Origin: Pseudomonas antarctica
Lineage (GTDB): Bacteria > Pseudomonadota > Gammaproteobacteria > Pseudomonadales > Pseudomonadaceae
Direction: 5' to 3'
NCBI RefSeq assembly: GCF_001647715.1
Contig: NZ_CP015600.1
Coordinates: forward strand, 2,108,001-2,172,000
Length of the DNA: 64,000 nt
In this document: piece after piece, positions 29,491 to 39,048 of the stretch
Layout of the letters: each line of letters starts with the position of its first letter
Position numbering within the stretch: the stretch's first letter is position 1
Notes under the pieces: generated by a model
Told to the model about the DNA's origin: nothing
Seen by the model: only the letters and a program-made list of their open reading frames with translations
The model's database searches: none
Made by a program: the position numbers and the translations under genes

Positions 29491-30525
29491 TTAAGCGCGG
29501 GGCAGCCACATCACCGCCGTCAAGCCGCCGCCTGGGGTTTCCTCCAGGCTCAGGCGGCCGCCGAGGCGTTCCACCGCTTCCTTGGAAATCGTCATGCCGA
29601 GGCCGACGCCACCGGAGTTGCGGTTGCGTGAGCCTTCCAGACGAAAGAACGGCTCGAACACCGCCTCACGTTTATCCGCTGCAATCCCGGGCCCGTGGTC
29701 GATGACACGGATGACCAGGGCTTCGCGGCTGTCGGTCAGTTCTATGCGCGCCGTACCGGCATAGCGCAGGGCGTTATCGATGAGGTTATTGAGGCATGAA
29801 CGCAGGGCCATCGGCTGCACCTGCAAAGGCACGCAGGTGCCGGAAAATTGCACGTCAGCGCCTTGGTCCTGGGCGTTTTCACTCAGAGACTCCACCAACG
29901 CCTGTACGTCGAGCCAATGCCGGGTTTCGCTGGTGCGTTGTTCGTGCAGGTAGCTCAGGGTGGAATCGAGCATGCCGATCATGTCGTCCAGGTCCTGGCG
30001 CATCTGGCCTTGCAGCTTGGTGTCTTCGATCTGCTCCAGGCGCAGCTTAAGGCGTGACAGCGGGGTGCGCAGGTCATGGGAGACGGCGCCGAGCATGCGC
30101 GCGCGCTGGCTGACCTGTTCGCGGATGCGCTTTTGCATCAGGTTGAAGGTCGACGCCGCCTGGCGTGCCTCACGCGGCCCGGACTCGTTGAGCGGCGGGC
30201 TGTCGAGGTCGAGGCTTAAGCGCTCGGCGGCGGCGCTCAGGCGCTGGATCGGCCGGCTCAACAGTTTGGCGCCGTACCAGGCGGCGATGATCAGCGAGAT
30301 AAACTGAAACGTCAGCGGCACCACGGGGCCACCAAACCACGGGCGATGATGCCGGGGCAGCGGCGTCATGGTGCCGTCCGGCTGCTCGACAAAGGTTTCC
30401 TGAGGCGGTGGCGGCGGCGGGCCATAGTGGTGAAACCAAAAGAACGCCAGCACATGGGCCAGCACAATGGCCACCAGCAGTACGCCGAACAGCCTTCCGA
30501 ACAGCGTATTGAAGGTGGCGCGCAT
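29491..30525 (-). CDS. Sensor histidine kinase of an OmpR-type two-component system
   Basis: A 344-residue inner-membrane kinase: TM1 (about 12-31), a short periplasmic loop with six consecutive prolines (residues 36-41), TM2 (about 68-86), HAMP, His150 in GAVSHDLRTPLSRLK, N box (NNLIDNALRYAG), DHGPGI and a GLGM G2 box. The sensor loop is only about 35 residues, so it may sense membrane state, ions (two HH pairs) or a partner. Its ATG touches the response-regulator stop (both at 30525-30527), so the pair is co-translated. Confidence 0.92.
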   Translation of the reverse strand: MRATFNTLFGRLFGVLLVAIVLAHVLAFFWFHHYGPPPPPPQETFVEQPDGTMTPLPRHHRPWFGGPVVPLTFQFISLIIAAWYGAKLLSRPIQRLSAAAERLSLDLDSPPLNESGPREARQAASTFNLMQKRIREQVSQRARMLGAVSHDLRTPLSRLKLRLEQIEDTKLQGQMRQDLDDMIGMLDSTLSYLHEQRTSETRHWLDVQALVESLSENAQDQGADVQFSGTCVPLQVQPMALRSCLNNLIDNALRYAGTARIELTDSREALVIRVIDHGPGIAADKREAVFEPFFRLEGSRNRNSGGVGLGMTISKEAVERLGGRLSLEETPGGGLTAVMWLPRA

Positions 30526-31325
30526 CAGCCGATGTCTCGAGCGTCGAACAGGTAGCCTTCGCCACGTACGGTCTTGATCAATTGCGGTGCTTTGGGGTCA
30601 TCCCCCAGCTTTTGGCGCAGGCGCGAGACCAGCAGGTCGATGCTGCGGTCAAACGCTTCGATGGAACGACCACGGGCGGCATCCAGCAACTGTTCGCGGC
30701 TCAGCACGCGACGTGGACGTTCGATAAACACCCACAACAGCCGAAACTCGGCGTTGGACAGCGGCACTACCAGCCCGTCGTCGGCCACCAGTTGGCGCAA
30801 TACGCTGTTGAGGCGCCAGTTGTCGAACCGGATGTTGGCCCGTTGTTCGGTGCGGTCATCGCGCACTCGGCGCAGGATGGTCTGGATGCGTGCTACCAGT
30901 TCACGGGGTTCGAACGGTTTGGACATGTAGTCATCGGCGCCCAGTTCCAGGCCGATAATGCGATCGGTGGGCTCGCAACGGGCGGTGAGCATCAGGATCG
31001 GGATGTCCGACTCAGTGCGCAGCCAGCGACACAGCGACAGGCCGTCTTCGCCCGGCAGCATCAGGTCGAGCACCACCACATCAAAGGTTTCGGCTTGCAT
31101 GGCCAGGCGCATGGCGGCGCCGTCGGTCACGCCGACGGCGAAAATATTGAAGCGCGCCAGGTAATCGATCAGCAGCTCACGAATCGGTACATCGTCGTCG
31201 ACGATCAGCGCACGGGTATTCCAGCGCTTGTCTTCGGCGAGCACCGCGCCTTTTTGCTCTTCATTTACAGAGACGGTAGGGGTATGCATAGTGCGATCAT
31301 CTGCCTGGGTTGTTGCTGTCAGCAT
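30525..31325 (-). CDS. OmpR-family response regulator
   Basis: Receiver domain with acidic pocket (IVDDD), phosphoacceptor Asp87 (VVVLDLMLPGEDG), conserved Thr (LTAR) and Lys (MSKPFEPRE), then an OmpR winged-helix DNA-binding domain (SNAEFRLLWVFIERPRRVLSREQLL, VSRLRQKLGDD, TVRGEGYLF). It partners the adjacent kinase. Two starts are possible: 31325 (266 residues, GGAG 11 bases upstream) and 31289 (MHTPTVSVNEEQ, 254 residues). The roughly 35-residue N-terminal extension before the receiver is unusually long either way. Target genes unknown. Confidence 0.92.
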   Translation of the reverse strand: MLTATTQADDRTMHTPTVSVNEEQKGAVLAEDKRWNTRALIVDDDVPIRELLIDYLARFNIFAVGVTDGAAMRLAMQAETFDVVVLDLMLPGEDGLSLCRWLRTESDIPILMLTARCEPTDRIIGLELGADDYMSKPFEPRELVARIQTILRRVRDDRTEQRANIRFDNWRLNSVLRQLVADDGLVVPLSNAEFRLLWVFIERPRRVLSREQLLDAARGRSIEAFDRSIDLLVSRLRQKLGDDPKAPQLIKTVRGEGYLFDARDIG

Positions 31326-31549
31326 AGGCGCCCAGCTCCACGGCTGTAAGTGCTGGACGGGCGGTCATGTGCGCGAGGCTAGAGGCGGCGCGTGTTGGGG
31401 GCATGTCGTGAATGTATCAGTTCTGACACAATTGACCTGAATGGCGGCTGTAGCGTGGTTGAACAGTATTTACCGATCATCGGATCCCGCAACGGCGCTG
31501 CTTGCGCTACAATCCGCGCCGATTTCGACTTGCCTGAGAGCCCATTCCA

Positions 31550-32248
31550 ATGTCCGTCTGCCAGACTCCTATCATCGTCGCCCTGGATTACCCCACTCGT
31601 GACGCCGCACTGAAGCTGGCTGACCAGTTGGACCCGAAGCTTTGCCGGGTCAAAGTCGGCAAGGAACTGTTCACCAGTTGCGCCGCGGAAATCGTCGGTA
31701 CGTTGCGTGACAAAGGCTTCGAAGTATTCCTCGACCTGAAATTCCATGACATCCCCAACACCACGGCCATGGCGGTCAAGGCCGCTGCCGAAATGGGCGT
31801 GTGGATGGTCAATGTGCACTGCTCCGGCGGCCTGCGCATGATGACCGCCTGCCGCGAAGTGCTGGAGCAGCGCAGCGGCCCCAAACCGCTGTTGATTGGT
31901 GTCACCGTGCTGACCAGCATGGAGCGCGAAGACCTGGCCGGTATCGGCCTGGATATCGAGCCTCAGGAGCAAGTATTGCGCCTGGCGGCCCTGGCGCAGA
32001 AGGCCGGCCTTGATGGTCTGGTGTGCTCGGCACTGGAAGCCAAGGCTTTGAAGACGGCTCACCCGTCGCTGCAACTGGTGACCCCGGGGATTCGTCCGGC
32101 GGGCAGTGCGCAGGACGACCAGCGTCGTATTCTGACGCCGCGCCAGGCACTGGATGCAGGTTCTGACTACCTGGTGATCGGTCGCCCGATCAGCCAGGCG
32201 GCGGACCCGGCGAAGGCGCTGGCGGCAGTGGTTGCCGAAATCGCCTGA
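31550..32248 (+). CDS. pyrF: Orotidine-5'-phosphate decarboxylase
   Basis: A 232-residue enzyme completing UMP synthesis. The catalytic signature [12 protein letters not shown] contains the Asp-Lys-Asp set; VNVHCSGG and LVIGRPI (phosphate site) are also present. The ATG follows a weak ribosome-binding site. A TACAAT -10-like hexamer at 31508-31513 lies 36 bases upstream, but I saw no good -35. Monocistronic and divergent from the two-component pair; a REPIN follows. Confidence 0.97.
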   Translation: MSVCQTPIIVALDYPTRDAALKLADQLDPKLCRVKVGKELFTSCAAEIVGTLRDKGFEVFLDLKFHDIPNTTAMAVKAAAEMGVWMVNVHCSGGLRMMTACREVLEQRSGPKPLLIGVTVLTSMEREDLAGIGLDIEPQEQVLRLAALAQKAGLDGLVCSALEAKALKTAHPSLQLVTPGIRPAGSAQDDQRRILTPRQALDAGSDYLVIGRPISQAADPAKALAAVVAEIA

Positions 32249-32264
32249 CCGGTTTGCGGTCAAC

Positions 32265-32353
32265 TGTGGGAGCCGGGCTTGCCCGCGATGCAGGCAACTC
32301 GGTCCTACAGTGATATTGAGTTGAGGCTATCGCAGGCAAGCCAGCTCCCACAT
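32265..32353. repeat. REPIN with arms of different type
   Basis: The left arm reads TGTGGGAGCCGGGCTTGCCC and the right arm GCAGGCAAGCCAGCTCCCAC. The arms differ by CCGGG versus CTGG in the core, so the element looks chimeric or has drifted. Confidence 0.8.
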
Positions 32354-32383
32354 TGACCTGCCCACACCCGGTTTCGTGGTCTG

Positions 32384-33391
32384 TCAGCTGACCTTCAACA
32401 CCAACTTCCCAAAGTTCTCGCCGTTGAACAGCTTCATCAACGTCTCCGGGAACGTCTCCAGCCCCTCGACAATGTCTTCCTTGCTCTTGAGCTTGCCCTG
32501 CGCCATCCAGCCGGCCATTTCCTGGCCGGCCGCAGCAAAGTTCGCCGCATGGTCCATCACCACAAAGCCTTCCATGCGCGCGCGATTGACCAGCAACGAC
32601 AAATAGTTGGCCGGGCCTTTCACAGCTTCTTTATTGTTGTACTGGCTGATCGCACCGCAGATCACCACGCGCGCCTTCAATGCCAGACGGCTGAGCACAG
32701 CGTCGAGAATATCGCCGCCGACGTTATCGAAATACACGTCCACGCCTTTGGGGCATTCGCGCTTGAGGGCGGCGGGTACGTCTTCGTTTTTGTAGTCGAT
32801 GGCTGCGTCGAAGCCCAGTTCATCCACCAGGAACTTGCACTTGTCGGCTCCCCCGGCGATGCCCACCACGCGGCAGCCTTTGATCTTGGCAATCTGCCCG
32901 GCAATGCTGCCGACCGCACCGGCGGCGCCGGAAATCACCACGGTTTCGCCGGCCTTGGGGGCGCCGGTATCGAGCAGGGCGAAGTAGGCGGTCATGCCTG
33001 TCATGCCGAGGGCTGACAGGTAACGGGGCAGTGGGGCGAGTTTAGGGTCGACCTTGTAGAAACCCCGTGGCTCGCCAAGGAAATAATCCTGTACGCCCAG
33101 CGCGCCATTTACATAATCGCCGACCGAAAATTTCGGATTGTTCGAAGCAATCACCTTGCCTACGCCCAACGCCCGCATTACTTCACCAATGCCTACCGGC
33201 GGAATGTACGACTTGCCCTCATTCATCCAGCCACGCATGGCCGGGTCCAGCGACAGGTATTCGTTGTGCACCAGCACTTGCCCGTCTCCAGGCGTGCCGA
33301 CTGGCACTTCCTGGTAGGTGAAGGTTTCCCGCGTGGCCGCCCCGACCGGGCGTTTGGCGAGCAGGAACTGGCGGTTGGTCTGGGCAGTCAT
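32384..33391 (-). CDS. NADP-dependent oxidoreductase, curcumin-reductase-like MDR
   Basis: A 335-residue zinc-independent medium-chain reductase resembling E. coli CurA and leukotriene B4 dehydrogenases. It shows the N-terminal pattern (RETFTYQEVPVGTPGDGQVL, YLSLDPAMRGWMN), nucleotide motif VVISGAAGAVGSIAGQIAKIKG and FDNVGGDILDAVL. The substrate is probably an alpha,beta-unsaturated ketone or aldehyde. The start has a clear AAGAGC-type ribosome-binding site. It is divergent from an SDR gene over 229 bases. Confidence 0.9.
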   Translation of the reverse strand: MTAQTNRQFLLAKRPVGAATRETFTYQEVPVGTPGDGQVLVHNEYLSLDPAMRGWMNEGKSYIPPVGIGEVMRALGVGKVIASNNPKFSVGDYVNGALGVQDYFLGEPRGFYKVDPKLAPLPRYLSALGMTGMTAYFALLDTGAPKAGETVVISGAAGAVGSIAGQIAKIKGCRVVGIAGGADKCKFLVDELGFDAAIDYKNEDVPAALKRECPKGVDVYFDNVGGDILDAVLSRLALKARVVICGAISQYNNKEAVKGPANYLSLLVNRARMEGFVVMDHAANFAAAGQEMAGWMAQGKLKSKEDIVEGLETFPETLMKLFNGENFGKLVLKVS

Positions 33392-33620
33392 GGCAAGAGC
33401 TCTTCAAGAAGTGGACCTTGAGTGATAGACCCTGAACGGTCTGGGGGCAAGGTTATTAGAGGGGGGCGAATGCCTGCCGATAGACTTGGATGATAGTGAG
33501 TCGTGCGGTCTTATCACTGCGATTCATGCAGCACCCACCGGCCTTCTGATAGTGCTGACGCGCCCGCCGCGCCGTTGGCTAGACTCGTCTCACGGCTATT
33601 TCTTCCATAGGACATCCCCC

Positions 33621-34382
33621 ATGAGCATGACGTTTTCCGGCCAGGTCGCCCTGGTGACCGGCGCCGCCGCCGGTATTGGCCGCGCTACCGCGCTGGCGTT
33701 CGCCGCAGAAGGCTTGAAGGTTGTGGTCGCCGACCTGGACGTGGCGGGCGGCGAGGGCACGGTTGCGTTGATCCAACAGTCGGGTGGCGAGGCGCTGTTC
33801 GTGCGCTGCAACGTCACCCTGGACGCGGATGTGCAGCAATTGATGGCGCAGACCGTCGCCGCTTATGGGCGCCTTGACTATGCCTTCAACAACGCCGGGA
33901 TCGAGATCGAGAAGGGCAAGTTGGCCGACGGCACACTGGACGAGTTCGATGCAATCATGGGCGTCAACGTCAAGGGCGTGTGGTTGTGCATGAAGTATCA
34001 GTTACCGCTGTTGCTGGCCCAGGGCGGCGGGGCGATCGTCAACACTGCGTCGGTGGCGGGGTTGGGTGCTGCACCGAAGATGAGCATCTATGCCGCGTCC
34101 AAGCATGCCGTGATCGGTCTGACCAAGTCGGCAGCCATTGAGTACGCGAAGAAAAAAATTCGTGTGAACGCAGTCTGCCCTGCGGTGATCGACACTGACA
34201 TGTTCCGTCGTGCCTATGAAGCTGACCCGCGCAAGGCGGAATTTGCCGCCGCCATGCACCCGGTCGGGCGTATTGGCAAAGTTGAGGAAATCGCCAGCGC
34301 TGTGCTGTACCTGTGCAGTGATGGGGCCGCATTTACCACTGGCCAAGCGTTGGCAGTGGATGGCGGCGCGACGGCTATCTAG
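33621..34382 (+). CDS. Short-chain dehydrogenase/reductase
   Basis: A 253-residue classical SDR. Cofactor motif TGAAAGIGRATA, NNAG at the central strand, catalytic Ser in VNTASVAGLG and YxxxK in YAASKHA; Asp after the second strand (VVADLD) suggests NAD(H). The frame opens at 33486, but MSMTFSGQVALVTG at 33621 follows AGGA and fits the family. Substrate unknown; glucose-1-dehydrogenase-like SDRs look similar. The next gene is a MocR regulator 203 bases away. Confidence 0.92.
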   Translation: MSMTFSGQVALVTGAAAGIGRATALAFAAEGLKVVVADLDVAGGEGTVALIQQSGGEALFVRCNVTLDADVQQLMAQTVAAYGRLDYAFNNAGIEIEKGKLADGTLDEFDAIMGVNVKGVWLCMKYQLPLLLAQGGGAIVNTASVAGLGAAPKMSIYAASKHAVIGLTKSAAIEYAKKKIRVNAVCPAVIDTDMFRRAYEADPRKAEFAAAMHPVGRIGKVEEIASAVLYLCSDGAAFTTGQALAVDGGATAI

Positions 34383-34585
34383 GACTCAAGGTCGCGCACT
34401 CTTCGAAAAGGCCAGGGACGCTGTGGGGCGTTTCCATGGCTGGCACAAGGCCTCGTCAGAATGTGTATCAGTAGGTAAATAAGTCAATAAAATCAATACT
34501 TTAATAAAGGTTGGCGGCCGGCATGAGCGGGCTTCTGTGCTTAACTGTTTGGGGTTGAATAACAGACAGTTGAAGTGAGTGGCTC

Positions 34586-35998
34586 ATGGATTTAGGGATC
34601 GATCGACAAGCCCTTGTACCGGTGGTGCAGCAAATCGTCAGCGCGGTGGCGCAATGGATACGCAAAAGCGGCGCGAGCCCCGGCACGCGCTTGCCGTCCA
34701 TCCGGCAAGTGGCCCTCGATAACCTGCTTAGCCAGTCCAGCGTGATCGAGGCATTCGAGCGAATGGTGGCCCAGGGGTTATTGGCCTCAAGGCAGGGCTC
34801 GGGATTTGTGGTGGCCCAGCCGCCTGTTTCCCTTGAAAGCCACTGGTACGAGGGGGCGGAACTGGCGTGGGGCGCCTTCGTCGAAGGCCCGTTGGGCGAA
34901 TTGAAACTGGGATGCGGCTGGTTGCCGGACGCGTGGCGTGAAAGCGACGACCTCTGCTACGCGGTACGCGAAATCAGCCGTACCGACACCGCCGGCCTCT
35001 TCAACTACAGCACGCCACTGGGGCTGCCGGCGTTGCGTGAGCAACTGCTCAAGCGGCTGACCCAGATAAAAGTCGCCACTCGCCTCGATTGCATCCTTAC
35101 GACCCACGGCGCCGGCCACGCCCAGGACCTGTTGATACGCACACTGCTCAAGGCCGGCGACACGGTAGTGGTCGAGACGCCGGGCTATGCCAACCTCTAT
35201 CGGCAGTTGGAGCGCCACGGCGTCACGTTGCTGGAAGTCCCTCGCACCGTGGGCGGCCCGGATATCCCGGTGCTCGAGACGCTGCTGCAAAGCCATCGCC
35301 CCCGGTGCCTGTTCATCAATTGCCTGTACCACAACCCCACCGGTACCAGCCTGTGCCGTGCGATAGCCGAGCGTTTGCTGCAACTGGCGCGTAGCGAAGA
35401 CTTCCTGATCATTGAAGAGGACGTCTATGGCGACTTGCAGCACGCCAGTTGCACGCGGCTGTCGGCGTTGCCCCACGATGACCGGGTGATCTATGTCTCG
35501 AGCTTTTCCAAGACCCTCAGCAGTGCGTTGCGCGTGGGTTACGTCAGTGCCGGCGCGGCGATCATTGCGCAAATGGCCAGCCTCAAGACGCTGACCGGCA
35601 TCGGCACCTCGCGTTTTGCCGAAGCGGTCGTCGCCACGTTGCTGGCCAATGGCACTTACCGCAAGTGGGTGCAGCGCCTGCGCAAGCGCTTGAACACGCA
35701 AATGGCCGCGACCCTGCAGGTGCTGGAGGATGAGGAGTGGGAAGTGTTTGTTGTGCCTGCCGGCGGTATGTTTGTGTGGGCGCGGCCTGGCGTGGGCGAT
35801 CCTTCACGGTTGCAGGCCTGTGCCCGGCGACTCGGCGTCTTGTTGTCGCCCGGTGCGCTGTTTAATCCAAAAGGTGAAGCAAGTGACTGGCTGCGCATCA
35901 ATGTGGCCTATGCTGATGATCAGCGCGCGCTGGCGTTGTTCCGCGCCATGGGGCCTGCAAGATCGACCTCGACCATTCTGAAAACGACGAGCATGTAG
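34586..35998 (+). CDS. MocR-type GntR/aminotransferase transcriptional regulator
   Basis: A 470-residue fusion of an N-terminal GntR winged helix (GASPGTRLPSIRQVALDNLLSQ, QGLLASRQGSGFVV; residues about 12-80) and a fold-type I aminotransferase domain. PLP features are intact: HNPTGTS, EDVYGDL, and the Schiff-base Lys in SSFSKTLSSALRVGY. MocR proteins use the PLP domain to sense a ligand such as PLP, GABA or an amino acid, and usually control a neighbouring gene. Here the preceding SDR or an unlinked gene is the candidate target. The 34383-34585 gap is A+T-rich near the gene (AAATAAGTCAATAAAATCAA) and may hold the promoter. Confidence 0.9.
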   Translation: MDLGIDRQALVPVVQQIVSAVAQWIRKSGASPGTRLPSIRQVALDNLLSQSSVIEAFERMVAQGLLASRQGSGFVVAQPPVSLESHWYEGAELAWGAFVEGPLGELKLGCGWLPDAWRESDDLCYAVREISRTDTAGLFNYSTPLGLPALREQLLKRLTQIKVATRLDCILTTHGAGHAQDLLIRTLLKAGDTVVVETPGYANLYRQLERHGVTLLEVPRTVGGPDIPVLETLLQSHRPRCLFINCLYHNPTGTSLCRAIAERLLQLARSEDFLIIEEDVYGDLQHASCTRLSALPHDDRVIYVSSFSKTLSSALRVGYVSAGAAIIAQMASLKTLTGIGTSRFAEAVVATLLANGTYRKWVQRLRKRLNTQMAATLQVLEDEEWEVFVVPAGGMFVWARPGVGDPSRLQACARRLGVLLSPGALFNPKGEASDWLRINVAYADDQRALALFRAMGPARSTSTILKTTSM

Positions 35999-36112
35999 CT
36001 TTTTGCCATTATTGTGGCGCCAACGTCTTGTGCCGGTAGCTCGTCGTTGCGAATCTCCCAGCATGGAAACCAGGCTTGATGGCATCTGCCATTGCAAGAG
36101 GATTCAAGTGCA

Positions 36113-38080
36113 ATGATTTCGGCCGTGCAACGACGTTTTGCCAACCTCGGTATGGCGAAAAAACTAGGCTTGGGCTTCACCCTGGTGCTGCTGCTGACCG
36201 CGCTGGTAGCGGCCATTGGCGTATGGTCCCTGCAAACTGTGGGGCAGCGGTTTGAAGGCCTCAAGGCGATGTCTTCGCTCAACAGTGGCTTGCTCAAGGT
36301 GCGCTTGATCGAGCAGGACTATGCGTTGCACGTTGACCCCAAAGCTGTCGATGCCCTGCATGAAAGCGTCGATGCGCTGGCGGCCCTGGCGGCCACGTTA
36401 AAAGCCCAGTCCGCCGCCAATGTACCGGTGATGAGCGATGTTGAGCAGGCGTTGGCCGCCTATCGCAAGGCGTTCGATGAGTTTGTCGAGTTGACCCAGA
36501 CCAAGGACCTGGCCCTGGAGATGGCCAGTTGGTCGGTGTCCAGTGTGGCCAATAACCTCGACGTATTGCAGGCCGGTTTGGCCGATGATGGGGCCTATGG
36601 CCTCAAGGAAAGCCAGGGTAAGGACGGCGCCGAGTTTATCGCGCAGGCGGGGCAGGTCAGCCAGGTGTCGCGGTTGATGCTGCAAGCCATGAATGAAGCG
36701 CGGGTGCGCCTGGATCAGAGCCGCAAGGCGGATGCCGACAATGCCGAGCAAGGCAGGATCAAGCAGGCCGACCAGGCGCTGGCTCAGGTCGAACAGTTGA
36801 AAACGTCGGTCAAGGATGCGGGTTACCAGACCGTGCTCAACGAAGTGTCCGGGCATATTGCCGCGTTCAGCGAAAAACTCGGCGAATACACCGGGTTGCT
36901 GGCTCAGGAAAAAGTCGTCTACAAGCAGTTGCATGACCGCGCCGATCAAGTGGTCAGCCGGGTCAACCAGGCGTACGCCGCCGAAGATCAGTCGATGCAG
37001 GCGCAGTTGAAAAAAAGCGCGTTGCTGATCATCGGTTCCTCAGCCCTGGCACTGTTGGTGGGGTTGATTGCGGCGTGGGTGATCACCCGGTTGATCGTCG
37101 CGCCCCTGCGCAGTGTGATCACCGTGGCCCAGCAGATTGCCGCCGGGGACCTGAGTGGGCGGATGGAAGTCAGCCGTCGTGATGAGATCGGCCAGTTGAT
37201 GCAGGCGATGCAGCAGATGGGCAATGGCCTGAGCCAGATGGTCAGCGGCTTGCAGGCGGGGATTGAGCAATTGGCCAGCTCGGCGCATTCCCTGTCCAGC
37301 GTCACCGAGCAAACCAATGTTGAAGTCAGCAGCCAGAAGGAAGAGACCGAGCAAGTCGCCACGGCGATGAACCAGATGACGGCCACGGTGCATGATGTGG
37401 CGCGCAACGCCGAAGAGGCCGCGCAAGCCGCGCAGACCGCCGATGACAAGGTCGAAAGCGGTCAGCATGTGGTGCGCCAGAGCCTGCAGCGCATTGAATT
37501 GCTTGCAACGTCGAGCACCAGTGCCAGCGCCAGTATCGAGAGCCTGAGTGCGGAAATCCAGAACATCGGCACCGTGTTGAGCGTGATCAAAAGCGTGGCC
37601 GAGCAGACCAATCTGCTTGCTCTAAACGCTGCGATCGAAGCCGCCCGTGCAGGCGAGCAAGGCCGAGGCTTTGCGGTGGTTGCTGATGAGGTGAGGGCGC
37701 TGGCCAAGCGCACTCAGCAGTCGACCGAGGAGATCGAGCGGCTGGTCAGCACCTTGCGCAGTGCGGCGCAGTCATCGGTACAGCAGATTCAGCAGAGTGG
37801 CGAATTGGTGAAGCTGGCCGTCAGTGATGCCCTGGAGACCGAGAGTGCGTTGGGCAGCATCGCCGCCGCAGTGTCATTGATCCAACAGATGAACCAGCAG
37901 ATTGCGGCGGCGGCCGAAGAACAAAGCTCGGTGGCTGAGGAGATCAATCGCAGCGTCACCAGCATTCGCGCGAGCGCCGATCAATCGGCGTTGAGCATGC
38001 AAGGTAACGCCGCGTCGAGCATTCAACTGGCGCAATTGGGGGCTGAGCTTAAGGGCATGGTGGGGCACTTCCGCCTTTGA
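36113..38080 (+). CDS. Methyl-accepting chemotaxis protein, HBM-type sensor (McpS-like)
   Basis: A 655-residue receptor: TM1 (about 20-42); a large helical periplasmic domain of about 260 residues; TM2 (about 300-325); HAMP; signalling domain with the conserved tip [18 protein letters not shown]. The size and all-helical content of the sensor fit the helical bimodular (HBM) class. McpS and McpQ of P. putida are of this class and bind TCA intermediates or citrate; the ligand here is untested. A TTG at 36092 extends the frame, but ATG 36113 with GAGG upstream is preferred. No CheR-binding pentapeptide at the end (GHFRL). Confidence 0.92.
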   Translation: MISAVQRRFANLGMAKKLGLGFTLVLLLTALVAAIGVWSLQTVGQRFEGLKAMSSLNSGLLKVRLIEQDYALHVDPKAVDALHESVDALAALAATLKAQSAANVPVMSDVEQALAAYRKAFDEFVELTQTKDLALEMASWSVSSVANNLDVLQAGLADDGAYGLKESQGKDGAEFIAQAGQVSQVSRLMLQAMNEARVRLDQSRKADADNAEQGRIKQADQALAQVEQLKTSVKDAGYQTVLNEVSGHIAAFSEKLGEYTGLLAQEKVVYKQLHDRADQVVSRVNQAYAAEDQSMQAQLKKSALLIIGSSALALLVGLIAAWVITRLIVAPLRSVITVAQQIAAGDLSGRMEVSRRDEIGQLMQAMQQMGNGLSQMVSGLQAGIEQLASSAHSLSSVTEQTNVEVSSQKEETEQVATAMNQMTATVHDVARNAEEAAQAAQTADDKVESGQHVVRQSLQRIELLATSSTSASASIESLSAEIQNIGTVLSVIKSVAEQTNLLALNAAIEAARAGEQGRGFAVVADEVRALAKRTQQSTEEIERLVSTLRSAAQSSVQQIQQSGELVKLAVSDALETESALGSIAAAVSLIQQMNQQIAAAAEEQSSVAEEINRSVTSIRASADQSALSMQGNAASSIQLAQLGAELKGMVGHFRL

Positions 38081-38119
38081 TCGTGCCGTGTTGGCCGCGA
38101 TCAAAGGGCGCAGTAGCGA

Positions 38120-38932
38120 TCAGGCGTTGTTGGCGAGGAAGGTCAGCAGCGCTTCGCTGACGAAGTCCGGATTTTCCCGGGCAGAGATATGCCCGGCCTC
38201 TGGAATCAGGATCAGGCTGCAGCCGATCAGCTCGGCCATTTCCTGGGATTCGGCGGGTGGACGAGGCTTGTCCTGTTCGCCGCACATCACCAGGGTAGTC
38301 TCTGCGTCCAGCTGTGGCAGTTGATCCAATACGTCGGCGCGGCTGAAGATCAGGCGCCCCAGGGGCACGATGCTCTGCAGCAGCCGCTCCTTGGTAAGCG
38401 CTTTCAGGGCCTTGCGGAAATCCTGATACAGCGCCGACTCACGATCGATCCCCGGTCTGAAGAAGATCGGGGCGACCACATCCAGCAACGGCTCCGGGAT
38501 GGCGCCAGCGTCTTCGATCATCTTGAACAGCGAGAAATAGTACTGACGCGTGGTCTCGGGCTCGGCGCCCAGGTAGGTGTCCATCAATATCAGGCTGTTG
38601 ATGCGCTCAGGTGCCCGTAATGCCAGGCGTGCGCCCCACATGCCACCGACCGACAGGCCCACCAGGTTGACCTGTGCAATGTCCAGTTGGTCCAGCAGGG
38701 CCAGGGCCTGGCGCGCCAGGTCATCCAGGGAGTGGGTCTGGGCCGGTAGCGGGCCTGACTCACCGTGGCCCCACAGCTCGGGGACGATGACGCGGTATTG
38801 TTGCGACAAGGCTTCAATCTGCGGTGCCCACATGTCGCGGTCCCACAGGTAGCTCGAGCCAAGGAGGACGACCGGGCCGGTGCCCTGGTCGACATAGTGC
38901 AGCGGTTGTCCATCAATCACGGCAACAGGCAT
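38120..38932 (-). CDS. Alpha/beta hydrolase fold protein
   Basis: A 270-residue alpha/beta hydrolase with nucleophile elbow GLSVGG (Ser94), LLGSSYLWDRDMW at the oxyanion strand, ELWGHGESG, Asp in MCGEQDKPRP and His in PEAGHISARENP. It resembles 3-oxoadipate enol-lactonase and other RutD/haloperoxidase-like members, but no catechol pathway genes are close. Start MPVAVIDGQ is supported by a GAGG-like site (TTAGAGGCCTGCT). Convergent with the chemoreceptor gene. Confidence 0.88.
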   Translation of the reverse strand: MPVAVIDGQPLHYVDQGTGPVVLLGSSYLWDRDMWAPQIEALSQQYRVIVPELWGHGESGPLPAQTHSLDDLARQALALLDQLDIAQVNLVGLSVGGMWGARLALRAPERINSLILMDTYLGAEPETTRQYYFSLFKMIEDAGAIPEPLLDVVAPIFFRPGIDRESALYQDFRKALKALTKERLLQSIVPLGRLIFSRADVLDQLPQLDAETTLVMCGEQDKPRPPAESQEMAELIGCSLILIPEAGHISARENPDFVSEALLTFLANNA

Positions 38933-39009
38933 AGCAGGCCTCTAACTTCACGGAGTGAGGGGCACTTTTTTACGCTAGTCGGGGCCGTGCGGATAGATGC
39001 AAAGTGATG

Positions 39010-39036
39010 GCATGTGGCGAGTAGCTCGCCACATGC
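39010..39036. other. Perfect 12-bp hairpin without a T tract
   Basis: Arms GCATGTGGCGAG / CTCGCCACATGC with a three-base loop lie 13 bases after the stop of the minus-strand membrane-protein gene. Neither strand has a U run after it, so it may be an RNA 3'-end stabiliser rather than a terminator. Confidence 0.6.
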
Positions 39037-39048
39037 GAGGCAGGGCGA

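Noticed and set aside
34540..34585. Inverted AACTG/CAGTT before the MocR gene as an operator
   Set aside because: Arms are only five bases with a long spacer; MocR sites are usually direct repeats, so this is likely chance.
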